DNA of 64,000 bases from positions 62,001-126,000 of the forward strand of contig JAHDVF020001344.1 of assembly GCA_022606425.2 (NCBI GenBank). Direction: 5' to 3'. The notes under the pieces were generated by a model. It had not been told where the DNA came from. It worked only from the letters and a program-made list of their open reading frames with translations, and ran no database searches. The DNA is from Lepidostoma basale (taxonomy: Eukaryota; Arthropoda; Insecta; Trichoptera; Lepidostomatidae). Below, in pieces: positions 54,450 to 64,000 of the stretch (positions are counted from its first letter, which is position 1; each line of letters starts with the position of its first letter). The translations under genes and the position numbers were made by a program.

Positions 54450-54835
54450 AAATCAATTACTCCAATGGCGCACTAGGAAATGACACACCGAACAGTGCAA
54501 ACTTCTGAAGTTTCTTAAATTTAACGTCACTATCCTCATACTTAATACTAACATGGAGGCTATTCCACGCCAACGGACCCGCAACGCTGAAAGCACGATC
54601 ATAGAAACATGCTTTATTGGCTCTGACTGGAATTGCTATGTTGTTTGCACTTGTTTTTACTGATCGGAGTGAACGTTGCCTTTCCGTTGGCATGGGTGTC
54701 ACGGAGAGGTCCGATATATACGCTGGCGCTCTCTGGTGTCGAGCATTAAACACTGTCAAACACAATTTATATTTTACTCGCTCTCGTGACATATGTGTGA
54801 TAAGGATGGAACAATGGAATTCTGGTCTCAACCCT
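54450..54835 (-). pseudogene. CR1-like LINE C-terminal fragment
   Basis: A 124-codon frame reads SRERVKYKLCLTVFNARHQR, APAYISDLSVTPMP, RSLRSVKTSANNIAIPV, then CFYDRAFSVAGPLAWNSLHV and DVKFKKLQKFALF. This is the YKLxxLxYKxLxxxAPxYL...FxxxGPxxWNSLP closing part of CR1-type LINE proteins. Open but lacks RT. The Helitrons at 39.9 and 47.0 kb carry a related piece. Confidence 0.85.
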
Positions 54836-54915
54836 TATATATGAAACCGAAGCATAAGGATAAGAGTAGAATTAATGTGGTAGGAAAAATAATTCGTAGA
54901 CGTCTGTGGAAAAAC
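54836..54915 (+). pseudogene. RTE-A crumb
   Basis: Reads YMKPKHKDKSRINVVGK and then IRRRLW, a decayed YGSEAW...ESRINAVEMRSLRR. A similar crumb lies at 54,365-54,402 (NALDMRSLRH-like). Confidence 0.5.
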
Positions 54916-55035
54916 GATATATTTATAGGGTCCCAGCAATTTAAGCAAAATTTGAATTTGCCGCTTTTTGTGCAGTAAATTGTTGGCAACAACGAAAAAA
55001 GCATGTTGGTAGCTGACAGTTAAGTGTTAGTAAAA

Positions 55036-55345
55036 ATGGAGCGTTACACGACACAACAACGTATTTTCATAATTGAACAATATCTCAAAAATAATGAAAT
55101 TTTAGCGGCCGCAGTTCGAATGTTTCATTCAAAATGTGATCGGAATAGTGTTTTAACTTCGTCAACTGTGAAGAGATTTAATGAAAAATTCAGGAAGACT
55201 GGATCAGTTGGAGACGTTTAATGCACTGGTCGTCCAAAAACATGCCGTTAAAATGTCAATATCAAAGAAGTGTGTGAGAGTGTTGGTGAAAAGCCGTTTG
55301 TCTGTACTCTCTCGTTTCGGTGATCAGAATTGACCCCCCTAGATC
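55036..55345 (+). pseudogene. Mariner/IS630-like transposase N-terminal remnant
   Basis: From the ATG: MERYTTQQRIFIIEQYLKNN, then a KRFNEKFRKTGSVGD segment and, past a stop, CTGRPKT, NVNIKEVCESVGEKP. This is the helix-turn-helix N-terminus common in invertebrate mariner-like or related transposons (MERYTxxQRxxIVExY...GRP). The catalytic domain is absent and no inverted ends are seen. Confidence 0.75.
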
Positions 55346-55535
55346 GTGTGATTTACGTGGCACGATCAAATATATATCAAAATTAAAATTTAGGCCACGT
55401 GAAAGATCGACGTGCGTGCATGACATCATTTAATGATGAGAAAGCGAGATAAGTATGTCTGGAAAGAAAAGTGCGGCACTCTATTATTCCTGCCTACCCC
55501 TTCGAAGAGACACGTTGGTAAGTTAGTTCATTATT
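55346..55535 (+). pseudogene. RTE-A1 LINE 3' fragment
   Basis: Recognisable TWHDQI-coding start, DRRACMTSFNDEKAR-like part, and the terminal CCTACCCCTTCG and GTTAGTT tail, all degraded. Confidence 0.7.
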
Positions 55536-56055
55536 CAATTATTGAAATTTATATCTGATACTTATAATTATTATTCAGTTTATTATTTGAAATATGTGCG
55601 TAGAAAATACTAATCTACACGTCTCTCCTAATCTCCTTCGCATTCACACGAATTACATGTATGAAAATAGAATATGTAATAAGTTGTCATGTTTCCAAGA
55701 AGCACCTATTTACCTTTCACTGTTATCAAAAATATAACAAGAGCTTAAAGAAACGTGGAAAACTTGTACAGTCATCTTAATATGAAGAAGGAAAATATAA
55801 GACGCGCAGTTCGAAAAATAATAATACTAAAAATACATTCAATTTAAAAAAAATCATAGTCAATTTATTTATTGTTCATACAAATAAAAACACGCGATTT
55901 CGAAAAGTTTTATTTTATTTTCTAGAAATAACATGTTTCGACTTGCTTTACGTGTCATTCATTAATAAAAAATAAAATAAAACAGACTTTTTCTTTTGTA
56001 TTATTATTATGATATATGTTTTATGTATAAAAAAACATTATTTTATACTTTTCAT
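55536..56055. other. AT-rich stretch
   Basis: A GAAATAACATGTTTCGACTTG word near 55,923-55,945 resembles Penelope ends. Otherwise nothing recognised. Confidence 0.5.
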
Positions 56056-56059
56056 GTAT

Positions 56060-56340
56060 TAGAACAGACTGCGCTGGCTAGGGCACTTGCACCGCATGGG
56101 AGATCCAGATATCCCAGGCTCCAAAGCCCCCCAAAAGAGTGTTGTATGACAATCCAGCAGGGCGAAGAAGCATCGGTATGCCGAGACTGCGATGGCTGGA
56201 TGGTGCCGTGGCAGATTGTCGGGTCTTGGAACAGCAAGACTGGGAGGTGGTGGCCAGAGATAGGATGGGATGGAGACGTTTCTTGGAGGAGGCCAAGATC
56301 CACCAAGGGTTGTAGCCCCGGAGAAAAAGAAGAAGAACTT
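56060..56340 (+). pseudogene. RTE LINE C-terminus with GAA tail
   Basis: Reads NRLRWLGHLHRMGDPDIP, then after one frameshift GRRSIGMPRLRWLDGAVADC, RVLEQQDWEVVARDRMGWRR and FLEEAKIHQGL with the normal stop, followed by a GAAAAAGAAGAAGAA tail. Nearly complete closing domain of a fourth RTE family. Open frames on both strands here are by-products of GC-rich sequence. Confidence 0.85.
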
Positions 56341-56774
56341 TTCATGTATTAAAACATTGTTTCATTGGGTTTAAATATCTGATAAATTCACCTAAAATAA
56401 TTGTATTAAATCTAACATGCATTGATTCAGGTTTAATTTGAATAATAATATCAATTGCCAATTTTATATGCCGCAGTTTTGGGATTCTATCACCTCAAAG
56501 GCGCATAAACTTTTTTTAAATACATACCTACAATATAACTAATGCTTACCTGGATATTTATGATAAATATCATATTAGACAAAACACGGATTTACAGCTC
56601 TGGTGTGAAATCTGCCGGAACATAAATGCAGCTAAGTTTTTGTAAAAAGTTGATCCAAGCTAGTAGACTAGCTACTGTAAACTTTGATCACTGTTTGAAC
56701 TTGGGTAAAATTTCTGCTCAACGTATTAACCTTCTTTCAATTTGGTTGAGGATAATGCATTACCATGACATGCA

Positions 56775-57050
56775 TTATCAACTATGTTAAGAACACTTCA
56801 CATTTTTTAGATCAATCTACACTAGCGCCATATATTAATATTATATGTAATCATTAAGCAGAAAATCTTTATTAATGGCTTACGCAATTATCATACTGCT
56901 ACACCCATTGTCTAGCAGTATGATAATTGCGTAAGCCTTTCACATTGCATTAATAAAAGTTTTCTGCTTAATGCTTACATATAATCTTAATAGATGGCGC
57001 TAGTGTAGATTGCCCTAAAAAATGGTAAGTGTTCTTAACATGGTAGCATA
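56775..57050. mobile_element. Large palindromic foldback element
   Basis: CATGTTAAGAACACTT-like ends, then arms with ACACTAGCGCCAT and AGCAGAAAA words mirrored on the right, converging on a centre of GGCTTACGCAATTATCATAC and its exact inverse with a 13-base loop. Total about 270 bp. Likely a foldback-type or MITE-like DNA element; no protein encoded. Confidence 0.8.
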
Positions 57051-57235
57051 CTCGTATATACATCTTTCAAAAAAAATTGTCAGACGTGGTGGTCGTAAGA
57101 AGGGCGGAATGAAGAATGTTGTTAACATAAAGCGATCGCTTAACCCAACCAATGACAGGTCATAAGTCCTGTAAACGCCTCGACTACCGTATTCTGTTTC
57201 CAAAAAACAATTTACATCTTTGTCTCTATTGAGAT
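57045..57235. repeat. Non-arm part of the foldback family
   Basis: Shared (inverted) with 3,800-3,965: GTCAGACGTGGTGGTCGTAA, then AAGCGATCGCTTAACCCAAC and GACAGGTCATAAGTCCT. In the minus strand a 74-codon frame is open, but the 3.8-kb copy does not preserve it well enough to call a gene. Confidence 0.65.
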
Positions 57236-58925
57236 ACAATTAATCCTTAATAATGATTAACCCACAATTGGTAAAATCCAGTATTTGTCTACAAGTATTT
57301 GTGTACACGTGTTTATTTTTGGTTTGTGAATTATGATAAATGAAAAGACCTTTTCGATTTCTGGGCATATCTGATCGTTGTCTTTCATCAATGGTATTTT
57401 CAAATTCCGCTAGGGGTGACCAAGTAACAGATTATTTTAGGGATAAAGCTAAGCCCGAGCTTTTGGTGTTAGAAAGTTGTTCCTGAGGAAAACTTTAGCA
57501 TTTGCTTTGTGAAGTTTTGTTAAGAATGTTTAAGATATTTAATACGGTATTTTGCTAGGAGTTCGTCCTCCGAACATTGCCCAACTCATAAACTGTTGGG
57601 AGTAGCGATGGGATTAATTAAAAGCAACAAACGAATTTATAATTATCTGTTGGCTACTCAAATGCGAACTTTGGAAATTCTCGTTTTATTGGTAACGTTA
57701 TTGATATTCTCATAATAATTTGATTTTAGAATATCTATTCATTAAATCAAAATTTAAATTATTTACTCACTTTTATACTGTATTTTTCATATTTCTTTGT
57801 TTACCCGTCATTGCTTTTTACAAAATACGTATTTCTCAAAAATAAAGCTTTCAATAAAGTTTTTTTCCAAATCTCATAAAAAATGCTTGTGATTATTTTT
57901 CGACTTTTTGATATTTCTAAGTAAATACAACCCTTTCATCTATTTTTTTAATTATAAATTCACACTTCTTTGGAAATACCAGTAAAATATACTCATTCAA
58001 ATGAAAAACAGAAATAAACATTTAATTCATAAAATTTAATAATAATTTAATCTCAAGTTAACCAAAAAGCATAATACTCCGAATTGTAAATGTAATCGTA
58101 CAGATACATTTTTCGCTATTTGAAGATACCATTTTCAATAGGTATTGTATGAAGCAGATACGTAAGAATTTGTAGCCACATGATTTCAACTTTTCATAAA
58201 TTGGAAATCGTACGATTCTATTGCGGTTCACATGAAAAATCGCAAATTATTTAAATAATTGTTCGGTTCTTCATCTCCAAATTATTTAAAATTCAATAGA
58301 CGTTTTACTCATGGCGTGAATTTACTAACAGACGTTAATTTATACAAACTTAAGGCGTTTTCACTGTGGAATTAGTTAAATGTAGTTTTTTTTATGAATA
58401 CTGTTTTTCAACTTTCTTGTTTATTTTTCTCGAGACAAACGAAATTCCAAAATACGAGTAAAATATTGTTTTATTTACATAAGATTTTTTATTGTTTTTA
58501 TAAATAACAATACTATTAATTTATTTAACAGCGGGTTAGAGGGTTGCCTGCATGTATAGTGTCCTTAAATTTAGCACCCAACATCATTTAAAACTTCACT
58601 ATGTCGGCAAAGCATCCCAGAACAGTGAGAAAAGATTGATACAAGATAAGCCCTTGTCATTGAGATTATGATGAATAATAATTTGTTCTGCAGTAATTTA
58701 AAATATGTTTTTAATTATATTTTAATGAATTTTATACCGATATAACACAGCAAGCACACAAGACTGCATCAATATCACGAGGATGGAAAACGGAGATTTA
58801 AAAGAGAACAGGCTATCAGGAATGTAATAATAATAATAAGATAAGAGAATCTACAATAAATGGGCATGAATGAGAATATATTTTGGCTTATCGTAGTTTC
58901 TTGAACAATGATGTAAAACTTCTCA
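57236..58925. other. Long AT-rich stretch, nothing recognised
   Basis: No credible coding frame, element end or repeat. Short GC-richer parts at 57,360-57,600 and 58,535-58,640 are unassigned. It could hide diverged intron or intergenic host sequence. Confidence 0.5.
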
Positions 58926-58927
58926 AA

Positions 58928-59112
58928 AAAAATTAATACAGATGAAAACGTCTGTTTCCTAAAAGTTTTATAATAATTTATGTGAATGATTTGTTTCGCC
59001 TGTCGGGTGTATTAGCAAATATTAATAATGCATAAGACAGGCAAAACGTGACATTAACAAACATTATAATAAAACTCTAGAAAACAGACGTTTTTATTCG
59101 TATTGATTGTCG
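58928..59112. repeat. Inverted repeat of terminal-repeat-like sequence
   Basis: AATACAGATGAAAACGTCTG...AAAGTTTTATAATAA on the left mirrors TTATAATAAAACT...AACAGACGTTTTTATTCG on the right, with GTTTCGCCTGTC / GACAGGCAAAAC inside. Resembles the blocks at 29.2 and 47.8 kb. Probably two element ends joined head to head. Confidence 0.7.
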
Positions 59113-59639
59113 TAGCATTATTAAATATCTACAAAAAAGGTTTTTAATTAAATATACTAATGGACATTTAATTTATTTTATTTTAATACATTAATCAAAG
59201 CAACTAACGTCTGATAGAAGAAATCGAATACATCGTAAATTAAAGAACTAAAAAATATTTTTTTTCAAATGTTTACTCTTATGTTATTATACTTACATCA
59301 AATTTTGTATGATTTGATCGATACCTCTATTTCAATAAACAATTGAAAGGGTGGAATTATAAAGAAACTAATTTATTATTACCGTCTAAAGTATTACTAT
59401 TTTATATTGACTACCGAGAAAATATACATTAATAAGGTCATAATAATTTATTAATCATTTTAAGGCGTTGTTAAAACTTAACGACTCAAACTTCCCTTAA
59501 ACTGAAAGGCCATCCATACGGCTATATAGATACCTACAATAATAATAAATCCTGTCATCATAACCGAAGTTATATTGTCATAAAATGTATCATTTTCACT
59601 TAACAGGAAACAATTAAAAGTAAACAAGTAAAACGAAGT

Positions 59640-60275
59640 GCTTTACGATATCAAAAGAGCCTTTCAGATGTAAACTGATCATCGATAACACACTTATTAA
59701 ACAAGTCATGTGATTCATTTACCTAGGCATAGGGATCAGTAGTTACAGTGACGTACATGACGAGGTGCGAGCACAAACCAACAAAGCAACAGCCGTGGCT
59801 GGCTGCTTGCGTGACACCATATGGAGGAACAAATACATGCTAACCGAAAGTAAAGTTAAGATATACTCGTACAAGGCATGCGTCCGCCCCATCATGACTT
59901 ATGTAATAGAGGTCAGAGCCGATACCAATAGAACTAAGATCCTTTTTAGAGTAGGAGAAATGCGAACCCTGCGCTCCATCGCAGGCAAAACCCTCAGAGA
60001 TCAGATCAAAAATGAAACGATAAGGTCTGTATGTGGTGTTGAGGACATGGTGATATGGGGTAGAAGCAGAAGACGCTTTTGGAGAGACAACGTGGACCGC
60101 ATGTAGAATACAAGAATAGCAAAAATTGTTAAAGATGAAAACCCAAGCAGTAAGAGATTACCAGAAAGGCCGCCGAAACGATGGAGAGATGGCTGGACAT
60201 CATCATCCCAGGACAGCCTACCTTCACAAACAGGTCATACAACCTAAACTAAGAGGAAGAAAAAGAAGAAGAAAA
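59640..60275 (+). pseudogene. RTE-C LINE C-terminus and 3' end, best copy
   Basis: A 113-codon frame (59,765-60,106): VRAQTNKATAVAGCLRDTIW, RNKYMLTESKVKIYSYKACV, RPIMTYVIEVRADTNRTKIL, MRTLRSIAGKTLRDQIKNET and IWGRSRRRFWRDNVDRM. After a stop and frameshift it ends RPPKRWRDGWTSSSQ with a GAGGAAGAAAAAGAAGAAG tail. Upstream FIYLGIGISSY continues after a stop. It lets the scrambled RTE-C copies at 1, 2.6 and 11.5 kb be read. Confidence 0.85.
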
Positions 60276-60740
60276 CAATTACTGGCTTTTCAAATGTTTT
60301 GTAATTATATTAGTAATTTTAATTTAATTTCAATCGGTTTATAGGATATTTGAACTCAGAAATATTTTTCTTTTCTTTTTGTGATCGGGTACCTTTTCTG
60401 TTGATCATCATTTAGAAAAAAATCTTCTTTATTATCAAGCGCACAAAACATCTTTAAGGTTGATTCGTTTACAAGTGTATTTGGGATCTACATTTTAGAT
60501 CTTTTTTATATAAAAGAGAATTTTTGATATCTTGCCAAAAACAAAACACTTTGTATTTCAAGTTTTTGAAATAGATATCAATCTTAATTATTAAAACAAT
60601 AAAATATTTTTATAAACTTCCAATTTGAGTTTTTTTGTCCAAACATGTTTCGAAGGCTTACGTCTTCATGATAGGGAGAACGTTATAAACTTTTTATATT
60701 GTTTTCCCGGTGATGAATGTGTTTTAATTAATAAAAAATA
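60276..60740. other. AT-rich stretch with a Penelope-like end
   Basis: Near 60,640-60,685 the minus strand reads TATCATGAAGACG...GCCTTCGAAACATG, like the 32.1-kb ends. Nothing else recognised. Confidence 0.5.
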
Positions 60741-60770
60741 TAAAAATTATGAGTGAAGACAGAATGGTAA
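60741..60770 (+). pseudogene. RTE-A crumb left of J2
   Basis: GAGTGAAGACAGAATGGTA corresponds to the MNEERMV-coding segment of RTE-A. With 62,289-62,495 it shows that J2 interrupted an RTE-A copy. Confidence 0.6.
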
Positions 60771-60771
60771 A

Positions 60772-62288
60772 TCAAATCAAATCAAATCAGTTTATTAACT
60801 CAATAGACATTACAAACAGTAAAATATTTAAGGCATCTATTAAGTACAGGAAAAATATTATTATAATACAACAAAGTACCAGGAACGCATTAGAGATGGT
60901 TCGACATTAGGAAGACAAGATACTTTCTAAAGTCAATAGTATTTGCCCCCTGAACGTACTTTCACTAACATGAAAGACGTCGATCTCCGAGGAGACCGCG
61001 TTCAGCAGACCAATTGCTCTTCCCACCGGTGTCACCAGAGGCAGATTGGTTCTGGCGGCCGGTAGGTAAAACAATCTGTGCTGTCGCTGTCGGAGATATC
61101 TATCGGGGACAAAAAGACCAACATCCTCCAGTACGGCCGAGTTCTCAAAGTATCCCCTAATTAATCTGAAGATATGGGTTATTAGATGTTCTTCGAAGCT
61201 GTAAAGAATTGGCTCCGAGCATTCCCAGAATAAATGCCGTGGGATAGAGCCACGGATAACTACCATACTCCCTCATGTGGAGATACCTCAGAAATTTTTT
61301 CTGAACCCTCTCCAGCATAACGGAATATCTCGCCTCGTGAGGACTCCATATCACAGAACCACTCTCGAGCCTGCTCCGAACCAATGCGTTGTATAGGACT
61401 CTGAGCACATTGGGATCCCTGAAAACTCTTCCGGTCCGGACGATGAACCCCAACATCCTCAGTGCAATGCCACAAATCCTCTCGATATGTGCACGAAAAG
61501 TCAGCCTACTCTCATAGATGATTCCGAGATCCTTCATCGTAGATACATGTGCCAGTTGCTGGTTGTTCATTGTGTATCTATGATATACAGTTCTCAATGC
61601 TCTAGTAAATGATAGCATAACGCATTTAGAGACATTGAATTGCATTTGATTACTGTGACTCCAGTTAACAATATTATTGATGTCCGACTGGAGGCGAAGA
61701 CAGTCTTCAGGATTTTTAATTTCCAGGAATAATTTCAGATCATCGGCAAATAAAAGAAATCGCGAGAAGTTTATCACCTTCGCAATATCATTTATGAAGA
61801 TGGTGAAGAGGAGTGGCCCTAAGTTTGAACCTTGTGGCACCCCTGAATATACAAGAAAAGGTTCCGATTGAAAAATTCCATATGAGACGAATTGTTTTCT
61901 CCCCTTGAGATAACTAATGAAAAACATCATCAACTGAGAGGAGAATCCAATTTGAGATAGCTTTTCTATCAGAATGTCATGGTTCACAGTATCAAAGGCC
62001 TTTGAGAAATCATTATAAGAACAGTCAACTTGGTGACCTTTATCCAAGACCTTTGATATGTATTCTGTGAATACCATGAGATTAGTTTCAGTAGAACGCC
62101 CCTTCCTGAACCCATGTTGTTCTGTTATAATGTGGGGTTCTACTTTGGGAAATATAAATTTGTGTAAAATAAATTCAAATAGCTTGGCTGGAGCCGACAG
62201 TATCGCTACAGGTCTATAGTTTTCGACCGACTCTTTTGCGCCGCTCTTGAAAATAGGACTGATCCTGGAAAGTAAAGAAGGTATCGGA
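60772..62288 (-). mobile_element. J2: Jockey/CR1-like LINE, 5'-truncated, longest RT in the window
   Basis: On the minus strand it runs from about 62,288 (within the RT domain) to the 3' UTR and a GATTTGATTTGATTT tail at 60,772-60,790. Carries RT motifs A, B and C and the C-terminal domain. Several 3'-only copies (7.8, 9.1, 10.6, 42.8 kb) share its end, so the family has been productive. Inserted in RTE-A. Confidence 0.9.
60907..62288 (-). pseudogene. J2 reverse transcriptase, one frameshift
   Basis: The frame is open upstream of the Met at 62,077, back to the truncation: SRISPIFKSGAKESVENYRP, VAILSAPAKLFEFIL, EQHGFRKGRSTETNL. Then RT motif A (NDFSKAFDTVNH), B (SGVPQGSNLGPLLF) and C (LFADDLKLF), thumb (STMKDLGIIYE) and KKFLRYLHMREYGSYPWLYP. 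Near 61,190 a frameshift moves the rest (ENSAVLEDVGLFVPDRYLRQ, AARTNLPLVTPVGRAIGLLN, SEIDVFHVS) to another frame, ending at 60,907. Catalytic residues are intact, but N-terminal RT, endonuclease and ORF1 are missing. Confidence 0.9.
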
Positions 62289-62495
62289 GCTGGAAATCGA
62301 GGAAGGCCGAGGAAAACGTGGCACGATCAAATCAATCAAATATTAAATGTCGCTCACTTGGGAGTTGGAAAAATCGACGTGCGTGCATGGCAAGATGTAT
62401 GGATGTAGAGAAGCGAGAGAAGTATGTCAGGAAAGAACAGTTCCATTCTTTCTGCGAACCCCTCTGGGCGTGATGGTTAGTTAGTTAGTTAGTTT
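62289..62495 (+). pseudogene. RTE-A1 LINE 3' end right of J2
   Basis: Reads NRGRPRKTWHDQINQILNV, then frameshifted DRRACMARCMDVEKREKY-like and the end lacking GGGGAGACG, with a GTTAGTTAGTTAGTT tail (62,475-62,492). Confidence 0.8.
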
Positions 62496-62888
62496 TTTAT
62501 TTAATATTAATTTTAATGAAAAGTAAAAAAAAATTCAACTGTCATTTTGAAATAAATATAATTAAAGTTTTTCTGAAATCAAAAAAGGGGTGTTATTATG
62601 TACCATAGGTAATAAGAGTTTTCACATTACATGCAAGAAAGAAACAATATCAATTGAAACAAGAAATATTCTACGGCACATCCATGCTGAGATAAAGGTT
62701 TCTGGGCTAAGAGAAACTTCGAACTTTGCAACTAATTTCGCAAGAAGAAATACTTTTGAAGATATCTTGTGTAAACCATACTTCTCAAGTAAAGACTTAC
62801 CCGGAAACATCGGTAATTCGGACCATAAGGTGTGATAAGCTCTTAAACTTTTTATTTATTTATGGCGACACCCATCAAGTCAAGGTGA
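62496..62888. other. AT-rich stretch
   Basis: An 81-codon open frame at 62,590 is unassigned and overlaps another on the opposite strand. No gene called. Confidence 0.45.
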
Positions 62889-62889
62889 C

Positions 62890-63180
62890 TAACACATCTT
62901 CTTCTTCTTCTTCCTTATTGTAGACCTATGTGGTATGTTCTCCAGAGTGTTGCTCCTCCTGTGAGGTAGATTTCCAGCTGTCCTTCCATTTTTTAGGAGG
63001 TCTTCCACGAGGACGAGTCCCATGAGTATGATTATGCAATGCAATATAGGGGAGTCTGGTGGTGTCCATTCTTTGAACATGACTGTACCAGTCCCTTTTT
63101 CGCTATCTGCTCCATCTTATAATATCCTCAACCTCACATATCTTTCTTATCCTGGTGTTCTTTTGGATTGTAGGTAATAG
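62890..63180 (-). pseudogene. RTE-C-like LINE C-terminus and 3' end
   Basis: Minus strand: NTRIRKICEVEDIIRWSR, then DWYSHVQRMDTTRLPYIALH, HTHGTRPRGRPPKKWKDSWK and STSQEE, with a GAAGAAGAAGAAGAAG tail (CTTCTTCTTCTTC on plus at 62,898-62,912). One frame is open nearly throughout. Only the last 90 residues or so are present. Confidence 0.85.
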
Positions 63181-63189
63181 GTTTCGGCT

Positions 63190-63790
63190 AATAATTTAAT
63201 TCAATCCTTAAACCATGGTTTGGTATCGTAAGTCTTATTTATATTAATGTTTCGATACCCTATTGCTTCGGCGACCGCATTTCGTATGTGTTTTTTTTAT
63301 TATTATTTTGTTCCATTTTTCATTAACATCATCTTCTTGTTCAATTGGAGTGTTGGTTATTTGGTCATATAATATATTTTTTTCTTGTATGTTCTAGTGC
63401 TATCGTTTTCCAATGATTCTATGTTGAGTTTCTTTATCTTGTTGTTTTTTAATGTTTACTATACATAGTACCAGGTTGTGATCTGAGCCGATGTTAGCTG
63501 AGCTAAGTACACAAACATCGTGGATTTGTGTTGGGAGAATATTTCGATTTGTAATGACATAATCTATTATAGATTTATCTCCCCTTGTATTGTTAAACGT
63601 AATGTGTACTGGTTTTTATGCGGGAAAAAAGTATTATTTATTCGAAGCTCGTTATTTGCGCAAAAAGTAATCAATTCTATTCCATTCTCGTTTAATGTTG
63701 GTTCATTGTACTTTTATTTAACTACGCCTAATGGGCGGTTACCAATTTTGGCATTTAAGTAGCACCAAGGATTAAAATAATGTTTGATTT
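63190..63790 (-). pseudogene. LINE endonuclease domain, C-terminal half
   Basis: Minus strand: LNAKIGNRPLGVVK, a stop, NEPTLNENGIELITFCANNE, LRINNTFFPHKNQYTLR, then after a frameshift GDKSIIDYVITNRNI, VCVLSSANIGSDHNLVL. The LNAKIGN (intact form GDxNAKIG), IDYV and SDH motifs are those of RTE-type apurinic endonucleases. A looser stretch follows (YDQITNTPIEQEDDVNEKWN, KPWFK-like), the linker towards RT. Runs off into decay near 63,190. Confidence 0.8.
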
Positions 63791-63839
63791 TATCATACTA
63801 TTGAAGTAATCTCGAAAATAAATCGTGAAGTAATCTGGT

Positions 63840-64000
63840 CGTATCCAAGCTTGAACCCAAGTCTCATTCATCAGGAGCCAAGGTTTAATTCAATTCAATT
63901 CAATTTATTCATAAAAATATCAATTCCAAATCGTCACAATATACAAGGACTTTGTTTGTCAGGCACAAACAAAGTCAAGTCATTCAAAATAGCAGAGTTA
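63840..64000. other. Element end with TTCAA repeat
   Basis: A CTGATGAATGAGACTTGGG word (minus, 63,850-63,875) recalls Penelope ends but lacks a following GAAA. A TTCAATTCAATTCAATTT tail-like repeat sits at 63,889-63,906. The window ends before more can be said. Confidence 0.4.

Noticed and set aside
56052..56345. 97-codon minus-strand frame
   Set aside because: Antisense to the RTE C-terminus at 56.06-56.34 kb; open because that stretch is GC-rich.
57015..57239. 74-codon minus-strand frame in the foldback family
   Set aside because: Not clearly kept in the 3.8-kb copy, and part of it lies in a palindrome arm.
63850..63875. CTGATGA word as a hammerhead ribozyme
   Set aside because: No GAAA follows at the right distance and the expected stem II does not form.

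Overview
This window looks like a piece of an insect nuclear genome. It is AT-rich and made almost entirely of transposable elements and their remains; I find no intact host gene, tRNA, rRNA or CRISPR array. The mix (RTE-like LINEs with short tandem-repeat tails, Jockey/CR1-like LINEs, a Penelope fragment with a GIY-YIG nuclease domain, piggyBac, mariner, Helitrons ending in CTAG, a tRNA-derived SINE) fits an insect. Several tails, such as the GAT-repeat RTE end and the Helitron 3' end, would suit Lepidoptera, but the order is inference.

Names used here for recurring families. RTE-A: C-terminal LINE protein with a YGSEAWNWQ motif; subfamily A1 ends in a GTTA repeat, A2 in a GTT repeat. RTE-B: LGITLRDRFRNEF motif, GAT-repeat tail. 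RTE-C: RADTTRTKAKVRV motif, GAA-rich tail. J1, J2, J3: Jockey/CR1-like LINEs. SINE-A: about 300-500 bp, sharing its 3' end with RTE-A1. SINE-T: tRNA-derived.

Layout. 1-15 kb: SINE-A, RTE-C copies (one inside a foldback), RTE-A1 split by a J1 insertion, J2 3' ends (one split by SINE-T), a second SINE-A, and tandem RTE-A1/A2 copies. 15-20.7 kb: LINE endonuclease and RT remnants, a broken ORF of a widespread invertebrate family, and dispersed exon-like repeats. 20.7-28.9 kb: the most striking structure, an eight-copy tandem array with a period near 970 bp. Each unit combines a spliced-exon look-alike, a hammerhead-like Penelope terminal segment, and RTE fragments in both orientations. 29-36 kb: RTE fragments, Penelope with inverted terminal repeats, and a deleted piggyBac with TTAA ends inside an RTE-C tail. 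36-48 kb: LINE C-termini and two related Helitrons carrying LINE-derived pieces. 48-55 kb: SINE-A, a deleted mariner, RTE-B inside RTE-A1, a 100-N gap, and then an intact mariner, which is the only full-length open gene. 55-64 kb: mariner-like helix-turn-helix remnant, foldbacks, RTE-C, J2 inside RTE-A, and a LINE endonuclease remnant.

The genes do not form a host pathway. Their relations are parasitic: non-autonomous elements borrowing LINE tails or transposase ends, and repeated nesting. The reliable functional calls are the mariner transposase and the family assignments of the RT, endonuclease, GIY-YIG and piggyBac fragments. Family and clade names come from recognising motifs by eye and not from any search.
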